Part shown: positions 36,686 to 44,683 of the stretch, piece after piece
How positions within the stretch are numbered: the stretch's first letter is position 1
Layout of the letters: every line of letters starts with the position of its first letter
Assembly: GCF_001686985.1 (NCBI RefSeq)
Contig: NZ_CP015318.1
Span: 2,230,001-2,294,000 of the forward strand
Direction: 5' to 3'
Origin: Mesorhizobium amorphae CCNWGS0123
GTDB lineage: Bacteria; Pseudomonadota; Alphaproteobacteria; Rhizobiales; Rhizobiaceae
DNA: 64,000 bases
Translations under genes and position numbers: made by a program
The notes under the pieces: generated by a model
Database searches by the model: none
The model's input: the letters and a program-made list of their open reading frames with translations, nothing else
Told to the model about the DNA's origin: nothing

Positions 36686-38227
36686 CTAGCCTTCCGGATT
36701 GGCGGCGATCTCCTCGCGGCGTCGCGCGACATAGGCGTCGAGCTCTTCGCGGATCGCGGCGTCCATGACCGGCTCCTCGTAGTCGTGCAGCGCCTGCTGC
36801 CAGAGCTCGGTCGCCCGTTCGAGCGCGTCCTTGCCGCCCGCTTCCTGCCAGGCGCCATGGTTCTGCCAGTTGGACAGCATCGGCTGGTAGAAGGCGGTCG
36901 TGTAGCGCGACATGGTGTGCTCGGCGCCGAAGAAATGGCCGCCGGCCGGCACCGACTTGATCGCTTCGAAGCCGAGATCGTCCTCCTGGAACGGCAGCGG
37001 CCGCAGGAACTCCATCATGTTCTGCAGGATCTCGACATCGAGGACGAGCTTTTCATAGGAAGCCGTCAAGCCGCCCTCCAGCCAGCCGGCCGCATGGTAG
37101 ATCAAATTGGCGCCGCCGAGCACCGCGCCCCAGGTCGCCATTTCCGTCTCGTAGGCGGCCTGCAGGTCGACCACATTCGACGCATTGGCGTTGGAGGTGC
37201 GGTAGGGCAAATTGTAGCGCCGCGCCAACTGGCCGGCGATGATGTTGGCCTTGGCATTCTCCGGCGTGCCGAAGGCCGGCGCCCCCGACTTCATGTCGAC
37301 ATTGGAAGTGAAGGCGCCGTACATCACCGGCGTGCCCGGGTTGACGAGCTGGGTCAGCACCACGCCGAACAGCGCTTCGGCGTTCTGCTGGCAAAGTGCT
37401 GCCGCCAAGGTCACCGGCGTCATCGCGCCCATCAGGGTGAAGGGGGTCACCGTCACCGGCTGGCCGTGCTCGGCCATCGCGATCAGGCCCTCGGCCATGG
37501 CGTCGTCGAACAGGCGTGGCGAGTTGATCGAAATGATCGTCGTCACGCCCGGGGACGCCCGCATCGCCTCGACGCTGATGCCGCGCGCGATCGCCATCAT
37601 GTTGATGCCGTCCATTGCCCTGGCGCGGCCGATCGCCGTACAGTGGAAGGAGAGGTCGCTGAGCGTCAGATTGGCATGGTAGGTGTCGAGATGACGCGAA
37701 TTGGTCGGCAGCTCCATCGGCGCCACCACCTGGTTGCCGATGATGTGGATGGCATTGAAGTGGTGCGCCAGCCGGATGAAGTTCTGGTAGTCGGGCAGAT
37801 TGCCCTGGCGGCGGCCGTTGATGCGGTCATGCACATTGGGCGGACCGGCCACCAGCCCGAACACCAGCGAATTGCCGCCAAGATGGACCTGCTTCTCAGG
37901 ATTGCGGCTGGTCAGCGTGAACGAGGATGGAACCGCCCGCAGCGCTTCGCGCACCAGGCTTTCGTCGATCCTGATGGTCTTGTTCTCGCGGTCGACGATG
38001 GCGCCTGCTGCGGCGAACAGGTCCATCACCCGCTCGCTCATGACGCGGATGCCGAGTTCCGACAGGATGCGCATCGACGTGTCGTGCAGCCGCTCCATCC
38101 GCTCCTCGTCGAGCAGCTGCATCGGCGGATAGGGGTTCTCGACATGCTGCCAGGGCAGCTGCGCGATGCCGCCACCGCCGCGTTCCAGCCTCGACCTGCG
38201 GCCCCCGCCGCGCCTGTCCTGCGTCAT
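36686..38227 (-). CDS. Trimethylamine-methyltransferase-like (MttB) protein, non-pyrrolysine
   Basis: A 513-residue MttB-superfamily protein, full length without an in-frame amber codon, so it belongs to the non-pyrrolysine branch. Glycine-betaine, proline-betaine or carnitine methyltransferases are known in that branch. It contains DLFAAAGAIVDRENK near 45, then RSFTLTS..., GNSLVFGLVAGPP and NHGAWQEAGGKDALERATELW near the end. It would demethylate a quaternary amine to a corrinoid protein, but no corrinoid or reductive activase gene lies nearby. It is placed between a 2-hydroxyacid dehydrogenase and the deacylase. Confidence 0.87.
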   Translation of the reverse strand: MTQDRRGGGRRSRLERGGGGIAQLPWQHVENPYPPMQLLDEERMERLHDTSMRILSELGIRVMSERVMDLFAAAGAIVDRENKTIRIDESLVREALRAVPSSFTLTSRNPEKQVHLGGNSLVFGLVAGPPNVHDRINGRRQGNLPDYQNFIRLAHHFNAIHIIGNQVVAPMELPTNSRHLDTYHANLTLSDLSFHCTAIGRARAMDGINMMAIARGISVEAMRASPGVTTIISINSPRLFDDAMAEGLIAMAEHGQPVTVTPFTLMGAMTPVTLAAALCQQNAEALFGVVLTQLVNPGTPVMYGAFTSNVDMKSGAPAFGTPENAKANIIAGQLARRYNLPYRTSNANASNVVDLQAAYETEMATWGAVLGGANLIYHAAGWLEGGLTASYEKLVLDVEILQNMMEFLRPLPFQEDDLGFEAIKSVPAGGHFFGAEHTMSRYTTAFYQPMLSNWQNHGAWQEAGGKDALERATELWQQALHDYEEPVMDAAIREELDAYVARRREEIAANPEG

Positions 38228-38247
38228 AAGTCTCTTCCCCTTTCAGC

Positions 38248-39219
38248 TCAGTAGCCGCGCTCCGGGTTCACCACATTCTCCAGCGGTTCACCGCTGCGGT
38301 AGCGCGCCAGATTGTCGGCGAACATGCGCACCGACTTGACGTCCCAGCCGTCATAGACCGCCGCGCAATGCGGGGTGATGGCGACATTGTCGTAGCCCCA
38401 CAGCGGATGGTCGGCCGGCAGCGGTTCGGTCGCAAAGACGTCGAGCGCCGCACCCTTGATCCGCTTGCCGTCGAGGGCTTCGAGCAGCGCGGCCTCATCG
38501 ACCACGCCGCCGCGCGAGATATCGATCACTACGGCGGACGGCTTCATCGCGGCGAAGGCCGCCTTGCCGAGCAGGCCGCGCGTGCTGGGCACAAGCGGCA
38601 CGCAACAGACGATGAAATCGGCGCGTCCAAGCAATTCAAGCAGCGCGTCCGGCCCATGCACCTCGTCGAGGCACGGCATGGCTTTTGGACGCGCGCGAAT
38701 ACCCAGCGTGTGCAGGCCCATCGCCTGCGCGCGGCTGGCGACAGCCGTGCCCGTCTTGCCAAGGCCGACGATGAGAACCGTCTTGCCTTCGATCGGCTCG
38801 ACGCGGCCGCCGCTGCCCCAGAGACGCGCCTGCTGGCGGCGTTCGAAGCCGCGCAGGTCGAGCGAGAAGGACAGCATGGCGCCGAGCGCGTATTCCGCCA
38901 GCATGCCGGCGGCGACGCCGGCGGAATTGGTGACGGTCAGCCGTTTCGGATCCCAGGGCCCGAGGTGATCCGTGCCCGAGCCGCCGATCGATACCCATTT
39001 CACGGTCGGGCTTTCGGTTAGGGCCTGGCGCGGATATCGCGGCGTGCCGTCGAAGCGGATGGAATAGACAACTTCCGCTGCCACGCGCTCGATCATCTCG
39101 CGCAGCGCCGCGTAGCTGTCGCAGGCGTGGACCGCGAGATCCGGATGCGTCTCCTTGAGCACGGCAAGTGCCGCGTCCGGGCGGTCGGTGTGCAGGATGA
39201 CGGACGGGCGAGGGGACAT
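38248..39219 (-). CDS. D-2-hydroxyacid dehydrogenase (NAD-dependent)
   Basis: A 323-residue enzyme with the NAD motif VGLGKTGTAVASRA near 152. Catalytic Arg is in DISRGGVVDEAALL (about 234), the Glu-containing stretch is ALDVFATEPLPADHPLW and His is in TPHCAAVYDG. It interconverts 2-hydroxy- and 2-oxoacids. Ten bases downstream of the DapA-like gene in the minus-strand operon. It is a distant relative of the 20436-21443 enzyme. Confidence 0.9.
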   Translation of the reverse strand: MSPRPSVILHTDRPDAALAVLKETHPDLAVHACDSYAALREMIERVAAEVVYSIRFDGTPRYPRQALTESPTVKWVSIGGSGTDHLGPWDPKRLTVTNSAGVAAGMLAEYALGAMLSFSLDLRGFERRQQARLWGSGGRVEPIEGKTVLIVGLGKTGTAVASRAQAMGLHTLGIRARPKAMPCLDEVHGPDALLELLGRADFIVCCVPLVPSTRGLLGKAAFAAMKPSAVVIDISRGGVVDEAALLEALDGKRIKGAALDVFATEPLPADHPLWGYDNVAITPHCAAVYDGWDVKSVRMFADNLARYRSGEPLENVVNPERGY

Positions 39220-39229
39220 GCTGCCGCTC

Positions 39230-40138
39230 TCAGCCCCGGCCGATGTGATCGGCCGCAGGACCGAGCGCGGTCAGCAGTTTTTCGCCGCTTTCGAGCGTCG
39301 CATTCTCGTGCGGTGCGCGCAGGTTCACCCAACGCCTGTCGCCGGAACGAACCGCCAGCACCGCCTTCATCGCCGGGATCAATCCTGCATCCTGGATCAC
39401 CTTCCGGAACGCCTTGATCGCCGCATCCGCCTCGGCAACATCCTTGCCGGCGCGCGCCGCGTCGTAGACCGCCCGGATGGCAGCCGCATTGAGGTTGACG
39501 GTCGCAGAGATGCAGCCCGCCGCGCCGCTGGCAAGGCCCTTGGTCAGCTGCGCCTCCGAGCTCGGGAACACCGCGACCTCGGGTGCCGCGGCAATCACCG
39601 CCGCCGTGTTGCTCCAGTCGCCGGCGCTGTCCTTGTAGGCGACGACGGTGTCGGGAAACGCTTTACTTAACCGGGCGGTCAGGGCCGGGCTCACCGGCAC
39701 GCCGGAGTTCTGCGGGATGTGGTAGAGGATCATCTTCAGCGCCGGATTCGCCACCTTCTCGATCAGTTCGCTGTAGTAGCGGGCCTGGCCGCTGTCGCCG
39801 GCGGCGGTGTAGAAGAAGGACGGCAGCACCATCACCCCGGCGCAGCCGAGGCCGACCGCATGCGCCGACAGTTCGACGGTTTCAGGCAGCGCCGTGACGC
39901 CGGTGCCGGGCATCAGCCGTCTCGGCGAAATGCCGGCCTCGACCAGCCATTCCAGCGCCTGCATGCGTTCGCGCAGCGAGATTGACAGCGCCTCACCCGT
40001 AGTGCCGAACGGCGACAGGAAATGCGCGCCCTGGTCCAGTACCCATTTGGCATGGGATACCCACAGATCGCGGGCGATGCTGCCGTCATCTTCGAACGGC
40101 GTCAGGATCGGTGCGATGGTTCCTTGCGGGCGGGTCAT
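39230..40138 (-). CDS. DapA/dihydrodipicolinate-synthase-family aldolase/lyase
   Basis: A 302-residue TIM-barrel class-I aldolase-type protein. The catalytic Schiff-base Lys lies in VVAYKDSAGDWSNT (about 165) and the Tyr in LYHIPQNSGV (about 135), with GTTGEALSISLRER near 46. In a catabolic operon this family usually cleaves a hydroxy-2-oxoacid to pyruvate or dehydrates a sugar acid. Substrate not indicated. Sixty bases after the MmgE/PrpD gene. Confidence 0.88.
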   Translation of the reverse strand: MTRPQGTIAPILTPFEDDGSIARDLWVSHAKWVLDQGAHFLSPFGTTGEALSISLRERMQALEWLVEAGISPRRLMPGTGVTALPETVELSAHAVGLGCAGVMVLPSFFYTAAGDSGQARYYSELIEKVANPALKMILYHIPQNSGVPVSPALTARLSKAFPDTVVAYKDSAGDWSNTAAVIAAAPEVAVFPSSEAQLTKGLASGAAGCISATVNLNAAAIRAVYDAARAGKDVAEADAAIKAFRKVIQDAGLIPAMKAVLAVRSGDRRWVNLRAPHENATLESGEKLLTALGPAADHIGRG

Positions 40139-40198
40139 GGATGTCCTCTTGTGCGTGATCGTGTTCGGTGTCTGACCACCGCCGCTGCCGTCCGGGCA

Positions 40199-41617
40199 CT
40201 ACCACGCCGGCCGCTGATGCATCTTGGTGATCACCGGAGGATCGTAGAGCAACACCGAGAGATCGGAGAAGAGGCCGTCCGGGTCGCTGAGCGACAGCAC
40301 TGCATCGCGGATCGCGCCGGCGCGGCCCTGTCCAAGCACAGGTGCCGCGAACTCCATGTATTTGGCCTCGATTTCAGCATCCGTCAGCGGCGCCTCCGGT
40401 CCGCCGCGTGCATGGACATCGCCCGACATCAGGACCCGCCCGTCGGTCGTGGTGACGACGACATCGGCCCAGCGGCCTGCCGGGAAGCGGGCGGTGTGGC
40501 GTTCCGATTCCGAGACCGTGATGCGGCTCAGCATATCCGCCACGGCGGCGTCCTCGAGCCCATTGCCGGAGATGTGCTCCAGCCCGATGCGGCCATGCAT
40601 GATGAAGGTCGCGACGGCGAAGCGCAGGCTGTATTGCGCCTTCGACGTCGTGTCCGGCATGCCGTCGAACAGCGTTGCCGCATAGCGGAAGCTGTTGACC
40701 TGAATGTGCTTGATGTCGGCCGGCGACAGATGATGCGCCAGGCAAAGCCCGCGCGTCGCGTCGATGGCCGCATGCGCCCAGCGGCAGATCGGATACGGCT
40801 TCACATATTGGTGCAGCACCTGCCAGAAGGCGCCGAGATCCTGCCAATGTTCAGCGACTTCGGGCGCCTCGACCGTGATCGCAGGCGCGCCGGTGAAGCC
40901 GCGCTCGGCGAGCACCGCGGCCGACAGTCCGGTCAGCGCACCGACGCCGGACCCGTCATGCAGCATCGTCGGGGTGGCGATCTCGCGCATCATCTGGCTG
41001 CGCGGGCCGTGATATTCGGCAATGCCAAGCGCCTCGCGCAGTTGCCCGTCGCTGAGCCGCCGCAGCCGCGCCGCCACGGCGGCCACGCCGAGGGCATTCC
41101 AGGCGCCAGACGTATGATAGTCCGACACGGTCGCATGCAGCGCGATGCCGGCCCGGCCGGCGACTTCGTAGCCGACGATCAGGGCCGCCAGTGCCTCCGG
41201 GCCGGTGAGATCGGGACGGGACTCGGCAAGCGCCGCCAGCGCCGGCACCACCACCACGCCGATATGACCCTTGGTCGGGCTGTATCCGTCATGACCGTCG
41301 AGATTGTCGATCTGCGTCGCCGCCGCGTAGGCAGCACCCGCAATGCTGACGCGACGGCCATCGAAAAGCATACGCGCCGAATGCTGCGGGTCGCTGGAGC
41401 CGTAGAGCAGGGTAGCCCCATCGCGGGCGATCCTGCCCGCTTCCATCGGGCCGGCAGCAATGGCAATCCCGATCGTGTCGAGCAGCAAATAGCGTGCCTG
41501 TTCCAGCACCGCTGTCGGGAAAACCGACGCCGGCCGCCGCAACACGAAGTCGGCCAGGCGAACGGCAATTTCGGCACTCGCGTCAGGCCCTTCGCGCCGA
41601 TGGGGCGACACTGCCAC
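40199..41617 (-). CDS. MmgE/PrpD-family dehydratase
   Basis: A 472-residue member of the MmgE/PrpD family, which includes 2-methylcitrate dehydratase and itaconate/cis-aconitate decarboxylases. It shows LDTIGIAIAA near 45, NLDGHDGYSPTKGHIGVVVVPALAAL near 105-130, and KPYPICRWAHAAIDA near 275. It would dehydrate a branched or hydroxy carboxylic acid. First gene of the five-gene operon to 35162, divergent from the LysR regulator. Confidence 0.88.
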   Translation of the reverse strand: MAVSPHRREGPDASAEIAVRLADFVLRRPASVFPTAVLEQARYLLLDTIGIAIAAGPMEAGRIARDGATLLYGSSDPQHSARMLFDGRRVSIAGAAYAAATQIDNLDGHDGYSPTKGHIGVVVVPALAALAESRPDLTGPEALAALIVGYEVAGRAGIALHATVSDYHTSGAWNALGVAAVAARLRRLSDGQLREALGIAEYHGPRSQMMREIATPTMLHDGSGVGALTGLSAAVLAERGFTGAPAITVEAPEVAEHWQDLGAFWQVLHQYVKPYPICRWAHAAIDATRGLCLAHHLSPADIKHIQVNSFRYAATLFDGMPDTTSKAQYSLRFAVATFIMHGRIGLEHISGNGLEDAAVADMLSRITVSESERHTARFPAGRWADVVVTTTDGRVLMSGDVHARGGPEAPLTDAEIEAKYMEFAAPVLGQGRAGAIRDAVLSLSDPDGLFSDLSVLLYDPPVITKMHQRPAW

Positions 41618-41762
41618 TGCTCTACTCCCTCTGTCGTCACGACATCATTAATTTGGGTTCATCGTGCTTTCACGCAATTAGTTTGGCGGCTTTGGCCAAA
41701 AATATCTACGTCTCGTCGCCTGCGCGCGATTGAACGGCGGCCCGTCCGTGCGATACCTACCC

Positions 41763-41782
41763 CGTGGGATAGTTGTCCCACG
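41763..41782. promoter_or_regulatory. Perfect dyad upstream of LysR gene
   Basis: CGTGGGA (41763-41769) is mirrored by TCCCACG (41776-41782) with six bases between. It lies just upstream of the LysR ATG 41802 and 145 bp from the divergent MmgE start. Its place suggests an autoregulatory or target site, but T-N11-A LysR signature was not evident. Confidence 0.4.
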
Positions 41783-41801
41783 CATGTCGCAGGAGTTCGA
41801 G

Positions 41802-42689
41802 ATGAAGCCGCCGCCCCCTTTGAACTATATCCGCTCCTTCGAGAGTTCGGCCCGTCATCTGAGTTTCACTTTGGCTGCCAAGGAACTTGGCTACACGCAG
41901 GCCGCGGTCAGCACGCATGTCCGCTCGCTCGAGCACTATATCGGCCGGCAGCTGTTCATACGCTACCCGCGCAGCCTCAAGCTGACCGAGATGGGCGAGG
42001 CGTTCCTGCCGACGCTGCGTCAGGCGCTGGATCAGATCGACCAGGCGACGGAGGCGATCGTCACCTCGTCGCGCAACCGCACCGTGGTCGTCTCCTGCCC
42101 GATGAGCCTGGCGGAGAACTGGCTGGCCGGCTGCATGGCAGCCTTCCGCAAGAAGCATCCCGAAATCGAGATCGTGCTGCATGGCACGATCTGGGAGGAT
42201 CTCAGCGAACAGATCGCCGACATCACCATCTCGACACGGCGTTTCGACGATCGGCCGCCGGCCGGCATCCCGCTCTGGAACGACGATCTGGTTCTGCTCT
42301 GTGCGCCGGCACTGCTCGATGGCGAGCACGCGCTGAAGGTACCGCCGGACATCCTCAAGGTCGACTGGATCTTCGTGCATGGCCGCCAGGAATACTGGCA
42401 GGTCGTCACGTCGGCGCTTGGCGTCGACATGGAGGAATACGACAAGGGCCTGACCACGAACGCCTCCAACATCGCGCTCGAACTCGCCGCCATGGGGGCG
42501 GGGCTCGTCGCCACCCAGCGCTCGCTTGCCCACGCCTATCTGCGGCGCGGCCTGCTCGTCGAACCGTTCCCGATCCGGCCGCCGAGCCCGTGGAATTACT
42601 ACCTCACGGAGAACCAGCTTTCGAAGGGAACCATCGCGCGCACGGTGCGGGAATGGATCCTTGCGCGCGCCCAGGAGGACAGCGCCTGA
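41802..42689 (+). CDS. LysR-family transcriptional regulator (GcvA-like)
   Basis: A 295-residue regulator. The N-terminal winged helix (LNYIRSFESSARHLSFTLAAKELGYTQAAVSTHVRSLEHYIG) is followed by an effector-binding domain (about 90-290). ATG 41802 is chosen for the AGGAG seven bases upstream; the alternative 41784 and the frame start 41730 lack one. It is divergent from the 41617-35162 operon, which it most probably activates. The GcvA-like look (LFIRYPRSLKLTEMG) does not fix the effector. Confidence 0.88.
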   Translation: MKPPPPLNYIRSFESSARHLSFTLAAKELGYTQAAVSTHVRSLEHYIGRQLFIRYPRSLKLTEMGEAFLPTLRQALDQIDQATEAIVTSSRNRTVVVSCPMSLAENWLAGCMAAFRKKHPEIEIVLHGTIWEDLSEQIADITISTRRFDDRPPAGIPLWNDDLVLLCAPALLDGEHALKVPPDILKVDWIFVHGRQEYWQVVTSALGVDMEEYDKGLTTNASNIALELAAMGAGLVATQRSLAHAYLRRGLLVEPFPIRPPSPWNYYLTENQLSKGTIARTVREWILARAQEDSA

Positions 42690-42728
42690 AGCTGTCGATT
42701 GCCGGGGATCGCCTCCGCACGAAAAAAT

Positions 42729-42764
42729 TTGAGACGTCAATGGCATTGTTTTATTAGGTCTCAA
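42729..42764. terminator. Inverted repeat downstream of LysR gene
   Basis: TTGAGAC (42729-42735) pairs with GTCTCAA (42758-42764) around a 22-base A/T-rich loop (ending TTTTATTAG). It lies 40 bp after the LysR stop and 119 bp before the binding-protein start, so it may be a weak terminator or a dyad regulating the next gene. Confidence 0.35.
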
Positions 42765-42825
42765 TAGCCGGTTTTCTGCGGTTTGCTCGGGCTTGAGCCC
42801 TTCCGGGATTTTTGCATCGCCTCTA

Positions 42826-42850
42826 ACATTCTCCTCGCAATGGGGAATGT
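42826..42850. promoter_or_regulatory. Dyad upstream of orphan binding protein
   Basis: ACATTC (42826-42831) is mirrored by GAATGT (42845-42850), with partly matching inner bases (CC/GG). It ends 32 bp before the ATG at 42883, next to the CGGAGAA ribosome site. An operator or leader hairpin is possible; no local regulator other than the LysR protein is available. Confidence 0.35.
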
Positions 42851-42882
42851 AACGGGCGGAAAGCCCAAACCGGAGAATCACA

Positions 42883-44538
42883 ATGACGATTTTCAAGAGC
42901 AACGGTGACCGCGTCCCGGCCGTCATCGAAAGCTACGCAGAAGAAGTCAGAAGCGGCAGGATGGATCGCCGCGAATTTCTTGCCTTGGCGAGCGCGATGG
43001 GCGCCTCCACGGCGCTTGCATACTCGATGGCCGGTATCGCACCCGCCCGGGCCGCTGCCCCGGAGCCGGGCAAGAAGGGCGGCATCCTGAGGATGCAGAT
43101 GATCATCAAGGACATGAAGGACCCGCGCCTGTGGGACTGGTCGGAAATGGCCAACGTGATGCGCCAGTGCAATGACTACATGATCCGCTACACCACCGAC
43201 TTCACCTTCGAGGGTCATCTGCTCGAGAGCTGGGAGGTCAGCGACGACGCCACCGAGTACACGCTGCATGTGCGCAAGGGCGTGAAATGGTCGAACGGCG
43301 ACGAGCTCAACGCCGACGACATCGTCGTCAACATCGAGCGCTGGTGCGACAAGGCGGCCGAGGGCAACTCGATGGCCGGCCGCATGGCCACGCTGATCGA
43401 CCCCGCCACCAAGAAGGCCATTGCCGGCGCCATCACCAAGGTCGACGAGTATACGGTGAAGCTGAAATGCGGCCAGTCCGACGTCACCATCATTCCGGGC
43501 TTCGCCGACTATCCGGCGATCATCGTCCATCGCAACTTCGACAAGGATGGCGCGGACATGACGAAGACGCCCGGCACCGGCCCGTATGAGCTGATCTCGT
43601 ACAAAGTCGGCGAGTCGGCCTCGGTCAGGCGGCGCAAGGACTTCACCTGGTTCGGCGGCGAAACCTATCTCGACGGCGTCGACTGGACCGACTATGGGGC
43701 GGACGCTTCGAACCCGGCTATCGCCAGCGCCTTCGAGGCGGGCGAGATCGACTGCAATTACCAGACGGTCGGCGGCACCGTGGACCTCTACGACAGCATG
43801 GGCCTGGTCAAGGAATCCGTCGTCACCGCCGGCACGATCGTGCTGCGCACCAATGTGACCAACAAACCCTATGACGACAAACGGGTGCGCAACGCCATCC
43901 AGCTCGCCGTCGACAACGAGACCGTGCTCAAGCTCGGCTACAGTGGCCTTGGCCAGGTCGCCGAAAACCACCATGTCTGCCCGATCCATCCGGAATATTA
44001 CGAACTGCCGAAAGTGCCGCGCGATCTCGCCAAGGCCAAGGCGCTGATGACCGAGGCCGGTCAGATGGATCACGAGTTCGAGCTCATCTCCTACGATGCC
44101 GACTATGTGAAGGACCCTGCCGACGTCGTCGCCGCGCAGTTGCGCGAGGCCGGCATCAAGGTGAAGCGGACGATCATTCCGGGAACGTCCTTCTGGAACG
44201 ACTGGACGAAATATCCGTGGTCGACCACCGAATGGGGCATGCGTCCGCTTGGCGTGCAGGTGCTGGCGCTTGCCTATCGCAGCGGCGAAGCCTGGAACGA
44301 GTCCGCCTATGCCAATCCCGACTTCGACAAGAAGCTCAATGCGGCACTGGCCGTCGCCGACCCGGCCAAGCGCAAGGAGCTGATGAAGGACGTCGAGTTC
44401 ATCCTGCAGGATTCGGGCGTTCTCGTGCAGTCGTTCTGGCGTTCGCTCTACCGCCACCACGCCGCCTATGTGAAGAACCTCAAGATGCATCAGACCTTCG
44501 AGTTGCAGCTGGATACGGTCTGGCTCGACAAGGCGTAG
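42883..44538 (+). CDS. Peptide-type ABC substrate-binding protein (SBP_bac_5), Tat-exported, orphan
   Basis: A 551-residue periplasmic binding protein. The twin-arginine signal [16 protein letters not shown] at about residue 27-42 ends near [13 protein letters not shown]. The mature part has [34 protein letters not shown], a signature of the oligopeptide/nickel-binding family. No permease or ATPase gene follows; it must use a distant membrane complex. It is followed after a hairpin by a dimethylglycine/sarcosine-type dehydrogenase, so a methylated amine or peptide-like solute is plausible. Confidence 0.9.
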   Translation: MTIFKSNGDRVPAVIESYAEEVRSGRMDRREFLALASAMGASTALAYSMAGIAPARAAAPEPGKKGGILRMQMIIKDMKDPRLWDWSEMANVMRQCNDYMIRYTTDFTFEGHLLESWEVSDDATEYTLHVRKGVKWSNGDELNADDIVVNIERWCDKAAEGNSMAGRMATLIDPATKKAIAGAITKVDEYTVKLKCGQSDVTIIPGFADYPAIIVHRNFDKDGADMTKTPGTGPYELISYKVGESASVRRRKDFTWFGGETYLDGVDWTDYGADASNPAIASAFEAGEIDCNYQTVGGTVDLYDSMGLVKESVVTAGTIVLRTNVTNKPYDDKRVRNAIQLAVDNETVLKLGYSGLGQVAENHHVCPIHPEYYELPKVPRDLAKAKALMTEAGQMDHEFELISYDADYVKDPADVVAAQLREAGIKVKRTIIPGTSFWNDWTKYPWSTTEWGMRPLGVQVLALAYRSGEAWNESAYANPDFDKKLNAALAVADPAKRKELMKDVEFILQDSGVLVQSFWRSLYRHHAAYVKNLKMHQTFELQLDTVWLDKA

Positions 44539-44556
44539 CCGAGGGTGACAGCAATG

Positions 44557-44587
44557 GTCCAGGGACGGCCTCCAATCGCCCCTGGAC
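44557..44587 (+). terminator. Hairpin after orphan binding-protein gene
   Basis: GTCCAGGG (44557-44564) pairs perfectly with CCCTGGAC (44580-44587) around a 15-base loop. It lies 19 bases past the stop of the binding protein and about 100 bp before the dehydrogenase start. The placement repeats that at 219 and 51712. Confidence 0.5.
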
Positions 44588-44683
44588 ATACGCCGGGCGA
44601 CGGCGCCAACCAATCAGGACAATCGCAAGGCGCTGGCCGCAGCGCTAAAAGACAGTCGCCGAACAAAGGGAAGAAATCTGGAT

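Noticed and set aside
36686..38227. Pyrrolysine-containing trimethylamine methyltransferase
   Set aside because: The gene has no in-frame TAG codon; it reads as a full-length 513-residue protein.
36785..38254. 489-codon plus-strand open frame
   Set aside because: Antisense to the MttB-like gene, which has clear family features; the plus-strand reading has none.
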